This document shows positions 45,115-53,546 of a stretch of DNA of 64,000 bases, piece by piece. Made by a program: the position numbers and the translations under genes. Positions within the stretch are counted from its first letter, which is position 1; each line of letters starts with the position of its first letter. The notes beneath the pieces are model-generated. The model saw only the letters and a list, made by a program, of their open reading frames with translations. It did no database searches and was not told the origin of the DNA. The stretch is from Ghiorsea bivora (GTDB taxonomy: Bacteria > Pseudomonadota > Zetaproteobacteria > Mariprofundales > Mariprofundaceae): NCBI RefSeq assembly GCF_000744415.1, contig NZ_JQLW01000009.1, positions 124,001 to 188,000 on the forward strand, given 5' to 3'.

Positions 45115-46395
45115 ATGAAAGTATTGGTCATTGGCGGCGGCGGACGCGAACACGCATTGTGTTGGAAACTCAATCGTTCTGAATCTGTGAGCGAAGTGAT
45201 TTGTGCGCCAGGAAACCCAGGCATCAAACGTGAAGCACGTTGTATCAATATTGGTGCAGAAGATATTGATGGTTTGATGAAACTTGCCCGTGAAGAAAAA
45301 CCAAAACTTATTGTTGTTGGCCCTGAAGTGCCTTTGGTTTTAGGTTTGGCTGATAAACTTCGTGCTGAAGGTTTTGCTGTATATGGTCCCGACCAAGCTG
45401 CCGCAGAGTTGGAAGGCAGTAAGTCATTCTCCAAAGCTTTGATGGATGAAGCGGGTGTTCCCACCGCATTTTTTGAAACCCATACCGACCCTGAGCAAGC
45501 TGCCGCTTACATTCGTAAAATCGGCGCACCTATTGTGATTAAAGCATCGGGTTTGGCAGCGGGTAAAGGTGTGATTATCGCCCAAACCGAAGAAGAAGCC
45601 ATTGAAGCAAGCAATGATATGCTGTCTGGCAACAGCTTTGGTGATGCGGGTTCGCAAGTAGTGATTGAAGAATTTTTAGAGGGTGAAGAAGCCTCATGTT
45701 TATTCATCGTGTCAGGTGATACGATTTTACCCTTGGCATCATCCCAAGACCACAAAGCCTTATTGGATGGCGACCAAGGCCCTAACACAGGCGGCATGGG
45801 CGCATACAGCCCTGCACCGTGCGTCACAAGCGAAGTCGAGCAAGAAGTATTAAACACCATTGCCAAACCCATTATTGCCGCCCTTAAAACACGCGGTGCC
45901 AATTTTATCGGAACTTTGTATGCTGGTGTGATGTTAACGGACAAAGGCATCAAAACCTTAGAGTTTAACGTGCGTTTTGGTGACCCTGAATGTCAGCCAT
46001 TGATGAGCCGCCTTAAATCTGATTTGGGTGAAGTCTTGCTTGCTGCTGCGGAATCACGTTTAGGCGGTGTGAAGCTTGAATGGGACGATAAAAAAGCATT
46101 GTGCGTCGTTGTCTCCTCAGACGGCTACCCCGCAAACTTCGAAACAGGACAAGTTATCGGCGGGCTTGATGCCGTTGAAACCGCAGGCACAACCGTGTTC
46201 CATGCAGGCACTGCCGAACAAAATGGTTCTATCATCAATAGTGGTGGTCGTGTGCTTGGCGTAACAGCTTTAGGCAACACCGTGCAAGAAGCCCAACAAA
46301 CAGTCTACAAAGCCTTAGAAAACCTTGACTGGCAAGGTGGTTTCTACCGCAAAGATATTGGTTATCGCGCCATTAAAAGAGAGCAAAACTCCTAG
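45115..46395 (+). CDS. purD: Phosphoribosylamine-glycine ligase
   Basis: Purine synthesis: ATP-dependent joining of glycine to phosphoribosylamine (ATP-grasp). The 426-residue protein shows MKVLVIGGGGREHALCWKL, VVGPEVPLVLGLADKL, IVIKASGLAAGKGV, DQGPNTGGMGAYSPAP and EFNVRFGDPECQPLM, at normal length. Its Shine-Dalgarno AGGAG lies in the right arm of a palindromic repeat, so access to ribosomes may depend on that fold. Confidence 0.96.
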   Translation: MKVLVIGGGGREHALCWKLNRSESVSEVICAPGNPGIKREARCINIGAEDIDGLMKLAREEKPKLIVVGPEVPLVLGLADKLRAEGFAVYGPDQAAAELEGSKSFSKALMDEAGVPTAFFETHTDPEQAAAYIRKIGAPIVIKASGLAAGKGVIIAQTEEEAIEASNDMLSGNSFGDAGSQVVIEEFLEGEEASCLFIVSGDTILPLASSQDHKALLDGDQGPNTGGMGAYSPAPCVTSEVEQEVLNTIAKPIIAALKTRGANFIGTLYAGVMLTDKGIKTLEFNVRFGDPECQPLMSRLKSDLGEVLLAAAESRLGGVKLEWDDKKALCVVVSSDGYPANFETGQVIGGLDAVETAGTTVFHAGTAEQNGSIINSGGRVLGVTALGNTVQEAQQTVYKALENLDWQGGFYRKDIGYRAIKREQNS

Positions 46396-46409
46396 TCGAA
46401 TTTTTATGT

Positions 46410-46437
46410 TTGACAGCGCGAATTTGAACACCATACT
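46410..46437 (+). promoter_or_regulatory. Predicted promoter of tRNA-Lys
   Basis: TTGACA (46410-46415) and CATACT (46432-46437) are 16 bases apart, followed by a GC-rich stretch (tcgccgcg) as in stringently controlled stable-RNA promoters. The predicted start is a few bases before the tRNA. Confidence 0.5.
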
Positions 46438-46457
46438 TCGCCGCGTTGAAAGACAAT

Positions 46458-46533
46458 GCGCCTATAGCTCAGTTGGTAGAGTAGCGGACTTTTAATCCGT
46501 GGGCCCTTGGTTCGAGTCCAAGTGGGCGCACCA
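46458..46533 (+). tRNA. tRNA-Lys (anticodon TTT)
   Basis: The acceptor stem GCGCCTA/TGGGCGC with discriminator A and an encoded CCA, the D arm AGCTCAGTTGGTAGAG, the anticodon stem-loop CGGA-CTTTTAA-TCCG with anticodon TTT, and the T arm TTGGTTCGAGTCCAA form a standard cloverleaf of 76 bases. It marks the left border of the variable island. Confidence 0.97.
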
Positions 46534-46541
46534 TATAAAAC

Positions 46542-46569
46542 AAGGGGTTACGAAAGTAGCCCCTTTTTT
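46542..46569 (+). terminator. Terminator after tRNA-Lys
   Basis: AAGGGGTTAC and GTAGCCCCTT pair (one G-U) around GAAA and are followed by TTTTTAT, 8 bases after the tRNA. Confidence 0.85.
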
Positions 46570-46643
46570 TATGCTTCCATATGTGTCATATCTGTGCCAA
46601 CGCGCATAACTTCATCAGCTTATAACTCGTAATTTAATTGCCA

Positions 46644-47064
46644 CAAAAAAAGACACTCCTAAGAGTGCCTCACTTAACTTTCTCTAACCACAGCAGTACT
46701 TCACTTCATTTCCTTGGCAAAGAAGGCCGTGGCTTTTTTTAGGATGTCACGCTCCATACGTAAGCGTTTGTTATCTGCTTTTAATCGAGCAAGTTCAGCT
46801 TGTTCGGGTGTCATATGACCTTTGCTGGGAAAGGCATGTTCTCCGTTCTTTTCCCGTTCAATCTTCCAGCGACTCAACATGTTGTAGTTAATACCAAGGT
46901 TGCGAGAGGCTTCGGCTATCGAATAGCCTTGCTCAAGTATTAAATCAACTGCTTCTCGCTTGAATTCCTGCGTATATGTCGTTCGTTTCCTCTGACTCAT
47001 GGGTAATCTCCTAAGTTTGGATTATTACCCTTTTCTAATCCTATACAATCACTAGACCACTACA
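46644..47064 (-). mobile_element. IS3-family insertion sequence remnant
   Basis: The unit holds orfA, a terminator (GGCACTC/GAGTGTC plus T7 at 46669-46644) and an upstream end that reads TGTAGTGGTCTAGTGATTG on the minus strand, ending near 47064 against an interrupted hsdR. No orfB follows orfA, so the element has lost its catalytic part. The other end was not located with certainty. Confidence 0.6.
46701..47000 (-). CDS. IS3-family transposase OrfA (orphan)
   Basis: A 99-residue protein with an N-terminal helix-turn-helix (YTQEFKREAVDLILEQGYSI, AEASRNLGINYNMLSRWKIE) and a C-terminal leucine-zipper-like helix (ARLKADNKRLRMERDILKKA). This is the DNA-binding OrfA of IS3-type elements. A slippery run (CTAAAAAAAGCC) in the last codons is where a -1 frameshift would join OrfB, but no OrfB frame follows. 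It is therefore probably inactive alone and could at most act in trans. Confidence 0.85.
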   Translation of the reverse strand: MSQRKRTTYTQEFKREAVDLILEQGYSIAEASRNLGINYNMLSRWKIEREKNGEHAFPSKGHMTPEQAELARLKADNKRLRMERDILKKATAFFAKEMK

Positions 47065-47662
47065 CAATGGGTGGTCGCGTTGTTTTATACTGGTTAATGG
47101 CGTTTTGCACTGCTTGTTTAAATTCAGATTTAAGCTCTAAAGTGGCAACGGGCAAGCCATTCACAAACAACACCAAATCAATGCGTCATTTCTTAGCTCT
47201 TGCACCCGTTTCAGCCTCGTATTCATCCGTTGCCCAAGGTGAATATACAAGCTCTGGCACAACTCTTAATCGGTTTTTCTCATATCGCGCTAAAGTATCA
47301 GGGTTTAAATCATGTTCAGGTTTGAACTGGCAAAGGTTAAAGCGCGTGCCTCTATCTTTGATGGGGTGGCGAAGTACGCCAAGCGTGCCAAAGGTTCGTA
47401 TTTCTTTATGGGCTGCATTGGGGTCAGCTTTATCCAGTTGTTGGGCAACACGTCCTACGAATTTTTGTTCAGGATTATTGGGGTAAAGCTTACAGTATTT
47501 CTTCCATTGCTCTGCTTGCGTATCTTGCACAAAACCAAGCAAGTCTTCCTCATACAAGGCAAGCTCACGATTATAGTTTTCAGGCTTGCCGAGCAGCCAA
47601 CCATTCGCCACCAATTGCCTAATCATATCATTCTGAAATGTTAATTCGTTCGCCTTGCCCAT
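47065..47662 (-). pseudogene. hsdR: Type I restriction endonuclease subunit R (hsdR), broken fragment
   Basis: The first 158 codons (MGKANELTFQNDMIRQLVAN, YEEDLLGFVQDTQAEQW, RLRVVPELVYSPW) match the N terminus of HsdR. After ETGARAKK comes an in-frame TGA (47186-47188), where relatives most likely have Trp. The frame then continues correctly with RIDLVLFVNGLPVATLELKS and FKQAVQNAINQYKTTRPP until the IS3 remnant ends it at about 47065. The helicase motor and the hsdS/hsdM genes are absent. The locus is thus a dead remnant of a type I restriction system. Confidence 0.85.
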
Positions 47663-47699
47663 AATACCTACTCCCCTTCCTCAAACACAAGCCAACCCT

Positions 47700-48683
47700 T
47701 CACGACATATTATTGATTTCATCTTCCAAACCTTTCAATGTTTGTATCATCTCATCAAATGGAGGGTAAGCACCAAAGAACATGTTTTGCATGCCAATAT
47801 AATCACTTTTCAATGTTTTTAGCACATGCTCAGTAGGAATCAGCTTTAAAGTACCAGGCACAGCAGTTTCATAGTGCGACCAACCACTGGGATAAAAACG
47901 CATTTTGAAAGCAACCACATTTGCAAGCTGCTCCATTGAGGCTAAGGCTTCATCTTTCACATCAGAGTTCGCCATCATTGCCAAATCATAATAATGCCGT
48001 GAATAACGCGCAGGCTGAACCTTACCTTTAGGTCTATGTGCTTCTTGATGAAGTATCGTCACTTTCTCCCAAAAAGTGCGCTCAGCTTTGATTGCTTTAA
48101 CTTGGCAACCTGCGTGGTCAAACACATCAGGAAATACTTCTGCTGCATAGGGTTGAATCGTATATTTATCCGATGGAAACCAAGATGCCAATGGCCCAAT
48201 TTCTAACCTTATTTCAGGTCTAAGATATTCATCAGAAAATGCGGCAGGGTATTGAATATTGATGACATGCGAATCATCCTCAGCGATAACACATGAGCAT
48301 ACTGGTGAAATTACACTCCTCACCATTGTTAACAAATCACCTGCAATATAAACCTGAGTATTTTTGTTGGTGGCTTTATTAAACTTGTCCTGCTTAGATT
48401 TTGAGCGTTCATCATTGGGGTCTTCACCCGATACAATTCGCCAATCAAGAATCAAATCAATATCTTCAGAAAAGCGTTCAATCAAGTGAAACACTTTGGA
48501 TAAACTCGTGCCACCCTTAAACATCAATTGCTTTGCAAGCTCATCATGTGCAAATATTTTAGAAAGCGACCAACACACCCAGAAATCTTTCTCAACTACA
48601 GCAGCCGACATATTCTTCTGAGCAGCCGTTTCAGAAAACAGCTCTTTACGCTCTTCAAGCGAAAGCAGGGCAACCTTATCCAT
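47700..48683 (-). CDS. abiEii: AbiEii-type nucleotidyltransferase toxin
   Basis: The 327-residue protein has the AbiEii/AbiGii motifs: FKGGTSLSKVFHLIERFSEDIDL (nucleotidyltransferase core with the Asp pair), KAERTFWEKVTILHQEAHR (catalytic Lys region) and RYSRHYYDLAMM. Such toxins act in bacteriostatic type IV toxin-antitoxin phage defence, some by modifying tRNA. It is coupled to the upstream antitoxin gene by a TGATG overlap and sits just upstream of the hsdR fragment. Confidence 0.88.
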   Translation of the reverse strand: MDKVALLSLEERKELFSETAAQKNMSAAVVEKDFWVCWSLSKIFAHDELAKQLMFKGGTSLSKVFHLIERFSEDIDLILDWRIVSGEDPNDERSKSKQDKFNKATNKNTQVYIAGDLLTMVRSVISPVCSCVIAEDDSHVINIQYPAAFSDEYLRPEIRLEIGPLASWFPSDKYTIQPYAAEVFPDVFDHAGCQVKAIKAERTFWEKVTILHQEAHRPKGKVQPARYSRHYYDLAMMANSDVKDEALASMEQLANVVAFKMRFYPSGWSHYETAVPGTLKLIPTEHVLKTLKSDYIGMQNMFFGAYPPFDEMIQTLKGLEDEINNMS

Positions 48684-49294
48684 CAGCTTCCTTCCTTGCA
48701 GATGCGTTTGATAGCATCGTAAATCCAGCCTGTTGCAGTGACCGTCTCTTTAAGCACCTTCTTACGCACCTTGGCATCAAGACGCTCTTTTAAAGTAGTG
48801 ATAACATGCTCATCAATACGCTCCTTACCCAAAGCTTTCAATGCTTGCACAACCAACCCACTTTCACGGGTTTTAAAACCGATTTCTTTCAAAGCTGACT
48901 TTTTAAACTCTAAGGTAAATGTATCTAAAATTGCATAACTACGGCTAGGTCCATCCGATAAATATATAGCACGACCGGGAACCTGCGTGGAAAGCCCTAA
49001 TAAGTTTAAAGCCGCATCACCTGTAGGTTGAATGCGCCAGTTAAACTTACGTGCAAATGCTTGGGCTACCTGATCATAATCAGGGCTAAGGTTTTGTTTG
49101 AGTAGTTCGCTGTATTTAGGGTAATCATAAATCCCACGATAAATGCGGCGGATTGTTCCTTGCTTCGTAAGCTTTGAAAGTGCTTTATCAATATTTGTGC
49201 GTGAGAAGTCACCCGCGAAATCATTCGGGCTAAATGACCAACCCCTTCCGCGACCATATATTCTTGAAACTATTTTATCTTCAATGCTTTGCAT
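48683..49294 (-). CDS. AbiEi/DUF6088-type antitoxin
   Basis: A 203-residue protein: N-terminal winged helix (FAGDFSRTNIDKALSKLTKQ, GTIRRIYRGIYDYPKYS) and a C-terminal domain (WRIQPTGDAALNLLGLSTQV, FTLEFKKSALKEIGFKTRES). This is the DUF6088 family of AbiEi-like regulators that repress their operon and counter AbiEii. The start at 49294 is preferred over an in-frame TTG at 49306 because GGTGA precedes it at good spacing. The stop overlaps the toxin start. Confidence 0.85.
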   Translation of the reverse strand: MQSIEDKIVSRIYGRGRGWSFSPNDFAGDFSRTNIDKALSKLTKQGTIRRIYRGIYDYPKYSELLKQNLSPDYDQVAQAFARKFNWRIQPTGDAALNLLGLSTQVPGRAIYLSDGPSRSYAILDTFTLEFKKSALKEIGFKTRESGLVVQALKALGKERIDEHVITTLKERLDAKVRKKVLKETVTATGWIYDAIKRICKEGS

Positions 49295-49430
49295 GATTAT
49301 CACCAAAATATTTTTTCAGAAAAATAAGGTACTTCTTCTGAATTTATAAAGCAAGAATTTAAGAGAAAATGCCAGCCCAAACATTCACATCAATGCGAAA
49401 AGCAATACCTGACCTGGCAGCTCTCTCATA

Positions 49431-50030
49431 TTATCTTTTGGTAATCTTCGGACCAATATACACAATATTAATATTTGCACCTTTTTGCTCTGGCCAAGCA
49501 AAATGAATTCTTAATTGAGGTATTTTAACTTTACCATGCAAAGGACAAAGCTCTTTACTTCCATTGGGTAAAGTGAAGGACAACTCATTCTTGAACTTTA
49601 CTTTTTCATCAGATGATGAGTCTGAAAAACACGCTTTATCACCCTTATTCGTTCTTTTACCTGCCTTATCAAAACATTGGGCATATTCGTCCAGAACTTT
49701 TAGAAGAACTACAATCCTAGTACATGCTCCCGACACAAAAGGCTGAGGCTGCAATGGACTAAATGCATCCCCTGTGAAAGTAAGGTGTTTGCATTCTTGC
49801 TGCATCCTTTTCTCAAGTGTTTCCCATGATTGTATGGGGGCTTGAATACTACTTAGGTAGTTGGATAGGCTTTCATCCTCCCAATGGTTACTGACTGAAA
49901 GTAGCTCACCTGAAGTGCTATCACCATAGATATACTCAACATTGATTGGGGAGTATAGCCATGAAGAAGGGCTAAAGCTTACAAGTGATGACTCTTTACG
50001 TTCAAAAATTCGATATGCTGATTGACATCC
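49431..50030 (-). pseudogene. Headless ORF of an uncharacterised conserved family
   Basis: An open frame of 199 codons begins right after an in-frame TAA (50031-50033) and has no ATG until codon 76 (49805). Its C-terminal half has the look of a conserved family (GDAFSPLQPQPFVSGACTRI, VLLKVLDEYAQCF, KACFSDSSSDEKVKFKNELS, CPLHGKVKIPQLRIHFAWP, VYIGPKITKR). The absence of a start codon while the frame and composition stay protein-like for 75 codons upstream suggests a 5' truncation. A short product from 49805 is possible. Function unknown. Confidence 0.55.
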
Positions 50031-50250
50031 TTAGTTTGCATATAACTCTATTATCGGCATATTTCGCCGACCACAGATAGTATCTGTAAACTAAAGATGC
50101 AAAAAAATCAAAGAAATGAATTATTCAGGAAAAAGGGTTCTTTTGATTCAAGCGTAAAACACACATGTGTTTCCATCAAATATACCTGCAATGACATACT
50201 CATGGCTGCTTATCTTTGGTGGTTAGTGTGCTTGCTTGGTGTTTCTTTTC

Positions 50251-50490
50251 CTAGTTGTGAGGGGTAACAGCAGTATCCAAGCCTAAACATTGAAGTACGT
50301 GTAGTGTTTTACCCAGTTCTATGGCTTGTTTTCCATTCTCTAAATCAGAAATAAAGCGCATACTCACGCTGCTAAGTGCTGCAAGTTCAGCTTGCATTAC
50401 TTGCTGCTCTTTTCGGCACGCACGCACCAAACCACCCAACTTCTCAGTTGTTTGAATATTCCCGTACGGTAGCTCTAAGCATGAAACCAT
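50251..50490 (-). CDS. XRE-family (HipB-like) helix-turn-helix protein
   Basis: A 79-residue protein with a Cro/C1 helix-turn-helix (LGGLVRACRKEQQVMQAELA, ALSSVSMRFISDLENGKQAI) of the y4mF/HipB-like class, ending in HVLQCLGLDTAVTP. It lies 55 bases downstream of hipA on the same strand. Since a proper hipB precedes hipA, this is a second regulator, possibly left from another hip locus. Confidence 0.75.
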   Translation of the reverse strand: MVSCLELPYGNIQTTEKLGGLVRACRKEQQVMQAELAALSSVSMRFISDLENGKQAIELGKTLHVLQCLGLDTAVTPHN

Positions 50491-50545
50491 GGATAAGCAA
50501 TAAATTCATTACCGTTTGGGAATATCCCAAGGAAAATAAACACGT

Positions 50546-51892
50546 TTAACGTACTGTCATATACGCCCGAATATTGTCTGCTGATTCTGCTAAACCTTTG
50601 AATATGGACTCTGCTACTGGTTGCGGAAAACTTACTGGCAACATTGCTTCCACACCTGCCAACACCTTAGGCGTTGTCACTAAAATCTCGTCAATCATTT
50701 CACCCACTTCATCACCCAAGCCAACTTTATCTGCAACATCAAAAAAATGTCTCGGTGAAACATCTTTCAGTTTGTAATGCTTGTTTTTAGTGCGAAACGC
50801 CATGGCCAACTTTGCATCATGCCAACTCAAGCGACCAGAGCCTTCGCCCATGATTGGCCAAGCCGACAACACATCGTAAATGGGTGTCATGCGATACATC
50901 CCATCCTTCTCATGAAAAAAGCTAAAGTTTTTGGCATGACCATCCGTTGCCGCAAGCATCCAGAAAAGAACCTGTGCTTTAAAGAAATGAACCCTGTCTT
51001 GCTTGGACAACCACGAGCCGCGCAACAGCTTCAGTATATCAACCATACCAGGACCACCGTCTGCCTCATACTTCAGCGATGGTGGTTTCCCTAATGCCTG
51101 ACACATATCCTCTTGCGGCAAGCGTAACCAGTATTGACCATCCCCAGCAAGCTTGCGATCAAAGCGTTCCACCACCAATACTTTGCTATCACCAAATTGA
51201 GCTATCTCAGATGAGGCAATAGGTATATCATAAGCATTCATAATTTTTGAGCATAGCCATTCATTTTCAACGGATGTGCTCATATCCGCACGCATATTGC
51301 CCACCAAACCAAGTGGTAGCTTAAATATATGTGTTGTGGGGGTCGCCCCCAAAGGCAAGCACCATTGATTGTTATGCCAAGTCAGCGCCGTTTTTTCTTG
51401 AGCACCCGCAATAGAAATACGAAAATCATCATGGCTGTCAGAACCCATAGGCTTATGAACAACGGCATGAAGCTGCTTTTCAACTTCCTTTTCAGAAAGC
51501 GGGGTCACTTGGATACGATTCCAGCCTGTAGGCTCTTCACCCGCTGGAAGCAGTTGGATGGCTCCCACACAATCACGCCCAATCTCTGCAAGCAGTGCAA
51601 AAGGAGACCTATCTTTGGTCGTAAACTTCTGTTGAATCCTTTGACGAATGGCTTCGCTGTCTGGCAATAAATTATCAAAATAATGTTCAACCACATCACC
51701 CGTGAAAGCTGAGTTACCAGGTTTAAAGGGCATAGATAAAGATAACACCCGCCGAGATGGATGGGTCAGCCATGATTCTGCATATTGAAATTGCTGTGGT
51801 TTGTTTTTGGAAACCAGCCAAGTGCCCACCAACACACCATTCATCCATACATTCAAGGCTTGTCGGTTTTGCGTTTTGCGTTGTATTACCAT
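50546..51892 (-). CDS. hipA: HipA-family Ser/Thr kinase toxin
   Basis: The 448-residue protein is a complete HipA: N-terminal domain (LNVWMNGVLVGTWLVSK, FDNLLPDSEAIRQRIQQKF), IAGAQEKTALTWHNNQWCLP (activation/ATP region), HIFKLPLG, VVERFDRK, MCQALG, the catalytic ATDGHAKNFSFFH and the metal site YDVLSAWP. HipA kinases phosphorylate aminoacyl-tRNA synthetases and cause growth arrest. Its ATG overlaps the hipB stop by 7 bases. All catalytic motifs are intact. Confidence 0.92.
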   Translation of the reverse strand: MVIQRKTQNRQALNVWMNGVLVGTWLVSKNKPQQFQYAESWLTHPSRRVLSLSMPFKPGNSAFTGDVVEHYFDNLLPDSEAIRQRIQQKFTTKDRSPFALLAEIGRDCVGAIQLLPAGEEPTGWNRIQVTPLSEKEVEKQLHAVVHKPMGSDSHDDFRISIAGAQEKTALTWHNNQWCLPLGATPTTHIFKLPLGLVGNMRADMSTSVENEWLCSKIMNAYDIPIASSEIAQFGDSKVLVVERFDRKLAGDGQYWLRLPQEDMCQALGKPPSLKYEADGGPGMVDILKLLRGSWLSKQDRVHFFKAQVLFWMLAATDGHAKNFSFFHEKDGMYRMTPIYDVLSAWPIMGEGSGRLSWHDAKLAMAFRTKNKHYKLKDVSPRHFFDVADKVGLGDEVGEMIDEILVTTPKVLAGVEAMLPVSFPQPVAESIFKGLAESADNIRAYMTVR

Positions 51893-52143
51893 GATTCTGT
51901 ATCGGTTGCGATGTCATCACCGTCTGTATGACGCTCACGCACAATCAAGTCCATATCCAATTCAGCAAGAATATCCACAATACGCCCAAAATTCACTTTC
52001 TCAGGGTGCGCCTCATTTCTAGCATATACTCGCTGAGATACACCAAGCTTTTTGCCCATTTTTTCTTGGGTCAAGCCAAGGCTTTTTCGCTTGCTCTTAA
52101 GTATATCGGAGAGCTGGGTTGCTGTAGAAATTTTGTATGCCAT
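51886..52143 (-). CDS. hipB: HipB-type antitoxin/repressor
   Basis: An 85-residue helix-turn-helix protein (QLSDILKSKRKSLGLTQEKM, GKKLGVSQRVYARNEAHPEK, VDILAELDMDLIVRER) directly upstream of hipA. HipB binds HipA and represses the operon. Inverted repeats that could be its operator lie 31-67 bases upstream of the ATG. Confidence 0.9.
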   Translation of the reverse strand: MAYKISTATQLSDILKSKRKSLGLTQEKMGKKLGVSQRVYARNEAHPEKVNFGRIVDILAELDMDLIVRERHTDGDDIATDTESW

Positions 52144-52173
52144 ATCTTCACCTCAAGACAAACCTTAGAACGA

Positions 52174-52210
52174 TTAAGGTCTAAAGTAAATATAGACCTT
52201 AAAAGGTCTT
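52174..52210. promoter_or_regulatory. Putative HipB operator
   Basis: TTAAGGTCTA (52174-52183) and TAGACCTTAA (52193-52202) form a perfect 10-bp inverted repeat with a 9-base spacer, followed by a third half-site AAGGTCTT (52203-52210). They lie just upstream of hipB, where the promoter must be. Confidence 0.65.
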
Positions 52211-52302
52211 ATATGCAAATAGAATATATTTAGTCTAAACAATGCTAAATGCGCAAAGCAAGACCCGACCTCTCAGTCTCACGACCCCTCAATCTCTTGA
52301 AA

Positions 52303-52533
52303 CAAAAAAGGTGCCTTAAAAAAGCAAGCCGTTTACTTGTTGAGTTGAAAAGCATACCTTGTATGTAATTACCCATAATGAAAACAGTCACTTAGCTCAA
52401 AGAAGCTTGGAACTAAATATTTCCCCAAGTCTAAAATGAGTGTAAGTATTTGAAATCATTTTAGACTTATTAGTTATACACAGTCAGTTTCAACACGTTA
52501 AGTAAACGGCTTGTTAAAAAAGACACCCTTTCA
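52303..52533. mobile_element. Non-coding element with about 45-bp terminal inverted repeats
   Basis: The left end (aaaggtgcc...caagccgtttactt...gttgaaa) reappears inverted at the right end, with 14 identical bases (caagccgtttactt) and looser matches on both sides. Inside, gtctaaaatga and tcattttagac form a perfect 11-bp hairpin. No ORF is present. The size and ends fit a MITE or a structured RNA. Together with nearby bases it fills the 413-base gap between hipB and the next pseudogene. Confidence 0.6.
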
Positions 52534-52556
52534 AACTAGCCAAGGATATACACCCA

Positions 52557-53219
52557 TCACTCCATCATCATATCTTTAATGCCATAAAGGTTAAAATCTA
52601 ATGGATTCTCAAAATCACCGTCTTTAATACGCTTTTCCATCGCAGGCATATGCGGACGAAGGGATGCCATCACAGGCACGGCAGGGTTATTCTTCTGCCA
52701 TTCCGCATCTGACCACATGCCATCAACGCGCCTCTTCACCCACTTACGCGGGTCACTAAGCCCTTCTGATAACTAAAGCCTTTGCAATGTCTGCCAACGC
52801 CTTGGATGCCGCTGGTGCATTAAAGTTAGGGTCATTCATCATTTCAGATAAACCCCTAAGCTTAGGTGCCTTCTCTTTGGCAACCAAGTCAGAGCCTCGT
52901 ACAGACTCAACCCACCATTCAGCCCATGCAATCAAGTGTAAGTTAAACACCCGCTTTTGCTCAAGGCTAGTCTTTGAGGCATCGCGCAAGTCTGGACGCA
53001 TTTCAGCGTAGATTTCGAAAAAAACTGATCAGGGCCGTCTGACTTCTTGCTTTCTAACCATGCTTTATAGTCTTCTGCTAGGGGTTCGGATTTTTCAAGC
53101 CTAACTGCACACCTCTCAATAACAGCGTTTGCCTTATCAATCTCATTATTATCATAGTTTCGTTGCTTCCGCCTAGCGTGTGCGTCACCAATATCCATGC
53201 CCAGTTGAAAATGACTCAT
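52557..53219 (-). pseudogene. Unrecognised gene broken by two frameshifts
   Basis: Three overlapping or adjacent minus-strand frames make one sensible protein of about 220 residues: MSHFQLGMDIGDAHARRKQR to SDGPDQFF, then EIYAEMRPDLRDASKTS to ADIAKAL, then SEGLSDPRKWVKRRVDGMWS to YGIKDMMME. The first break is in a run of seven T (about 53019-53026), where one added base restores the frame. The second is just before 52756. No family is recognised. A homopolymer sequencing error is possible for the first break, but not readily for both. Confidence 0.6.
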
Positions 53220-53231
53220 ACCAATCTCCTT

Positions 53232-53522
53232 TTACTTATGCACCTGTTTAACTTGTGCGCTAATACCCTGATCCTGACCGCCACCCTTTGGCGTAGGGTC
53301 TTTCCCACTCTTATTACCCTTATTCGGATCCGCACTACCCCTAGCACCTGCACCTGCCGAACTTTCAGCAGAACGTGTCGCAGCACCCACGGCACCCATG
53401 ATATGCTTAGACTGTGAATCATTCTCGCCCATTGAACGCGATGACCTGCCAATCCATTCAAATACCCAGTTCTTCAACTCGGCTGTCATATCGAAGCACT
53501 TCCATACTATAGGCTTTGCCAA
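53232..53522 (-). CDS. Hypothetical protein, Gly/Ala/Ser-rich C-terminal half
   Basis: A 96-residue ORF upstream of the frameshifted gene on the same strand, 12 bases away. The first 35 residues are plausible globular sequence (MTAELKNWVFEWIGRSSRSM). The rest is low-complexity (SAESSAGAGARGSADPNKGN and the like). No family is recognised. The start may be the ATG at 53522 or one 11 codons later. It probably belonged to the same locus as the pseudogene downstream. Confidence 0.45.
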   Translation of the reverse strand: MAKPIVWKCFDMTAELKNWVFEWIGRSSRSMGENDSQSKHIMGAVGAATRSAESSAGAGARGSADPNKGNKSGKDPTPKGGGQDQGISAQVKQVHK

Positions 53523-53546
53523 AGATAGGTGTCAATAAATCAAGGG

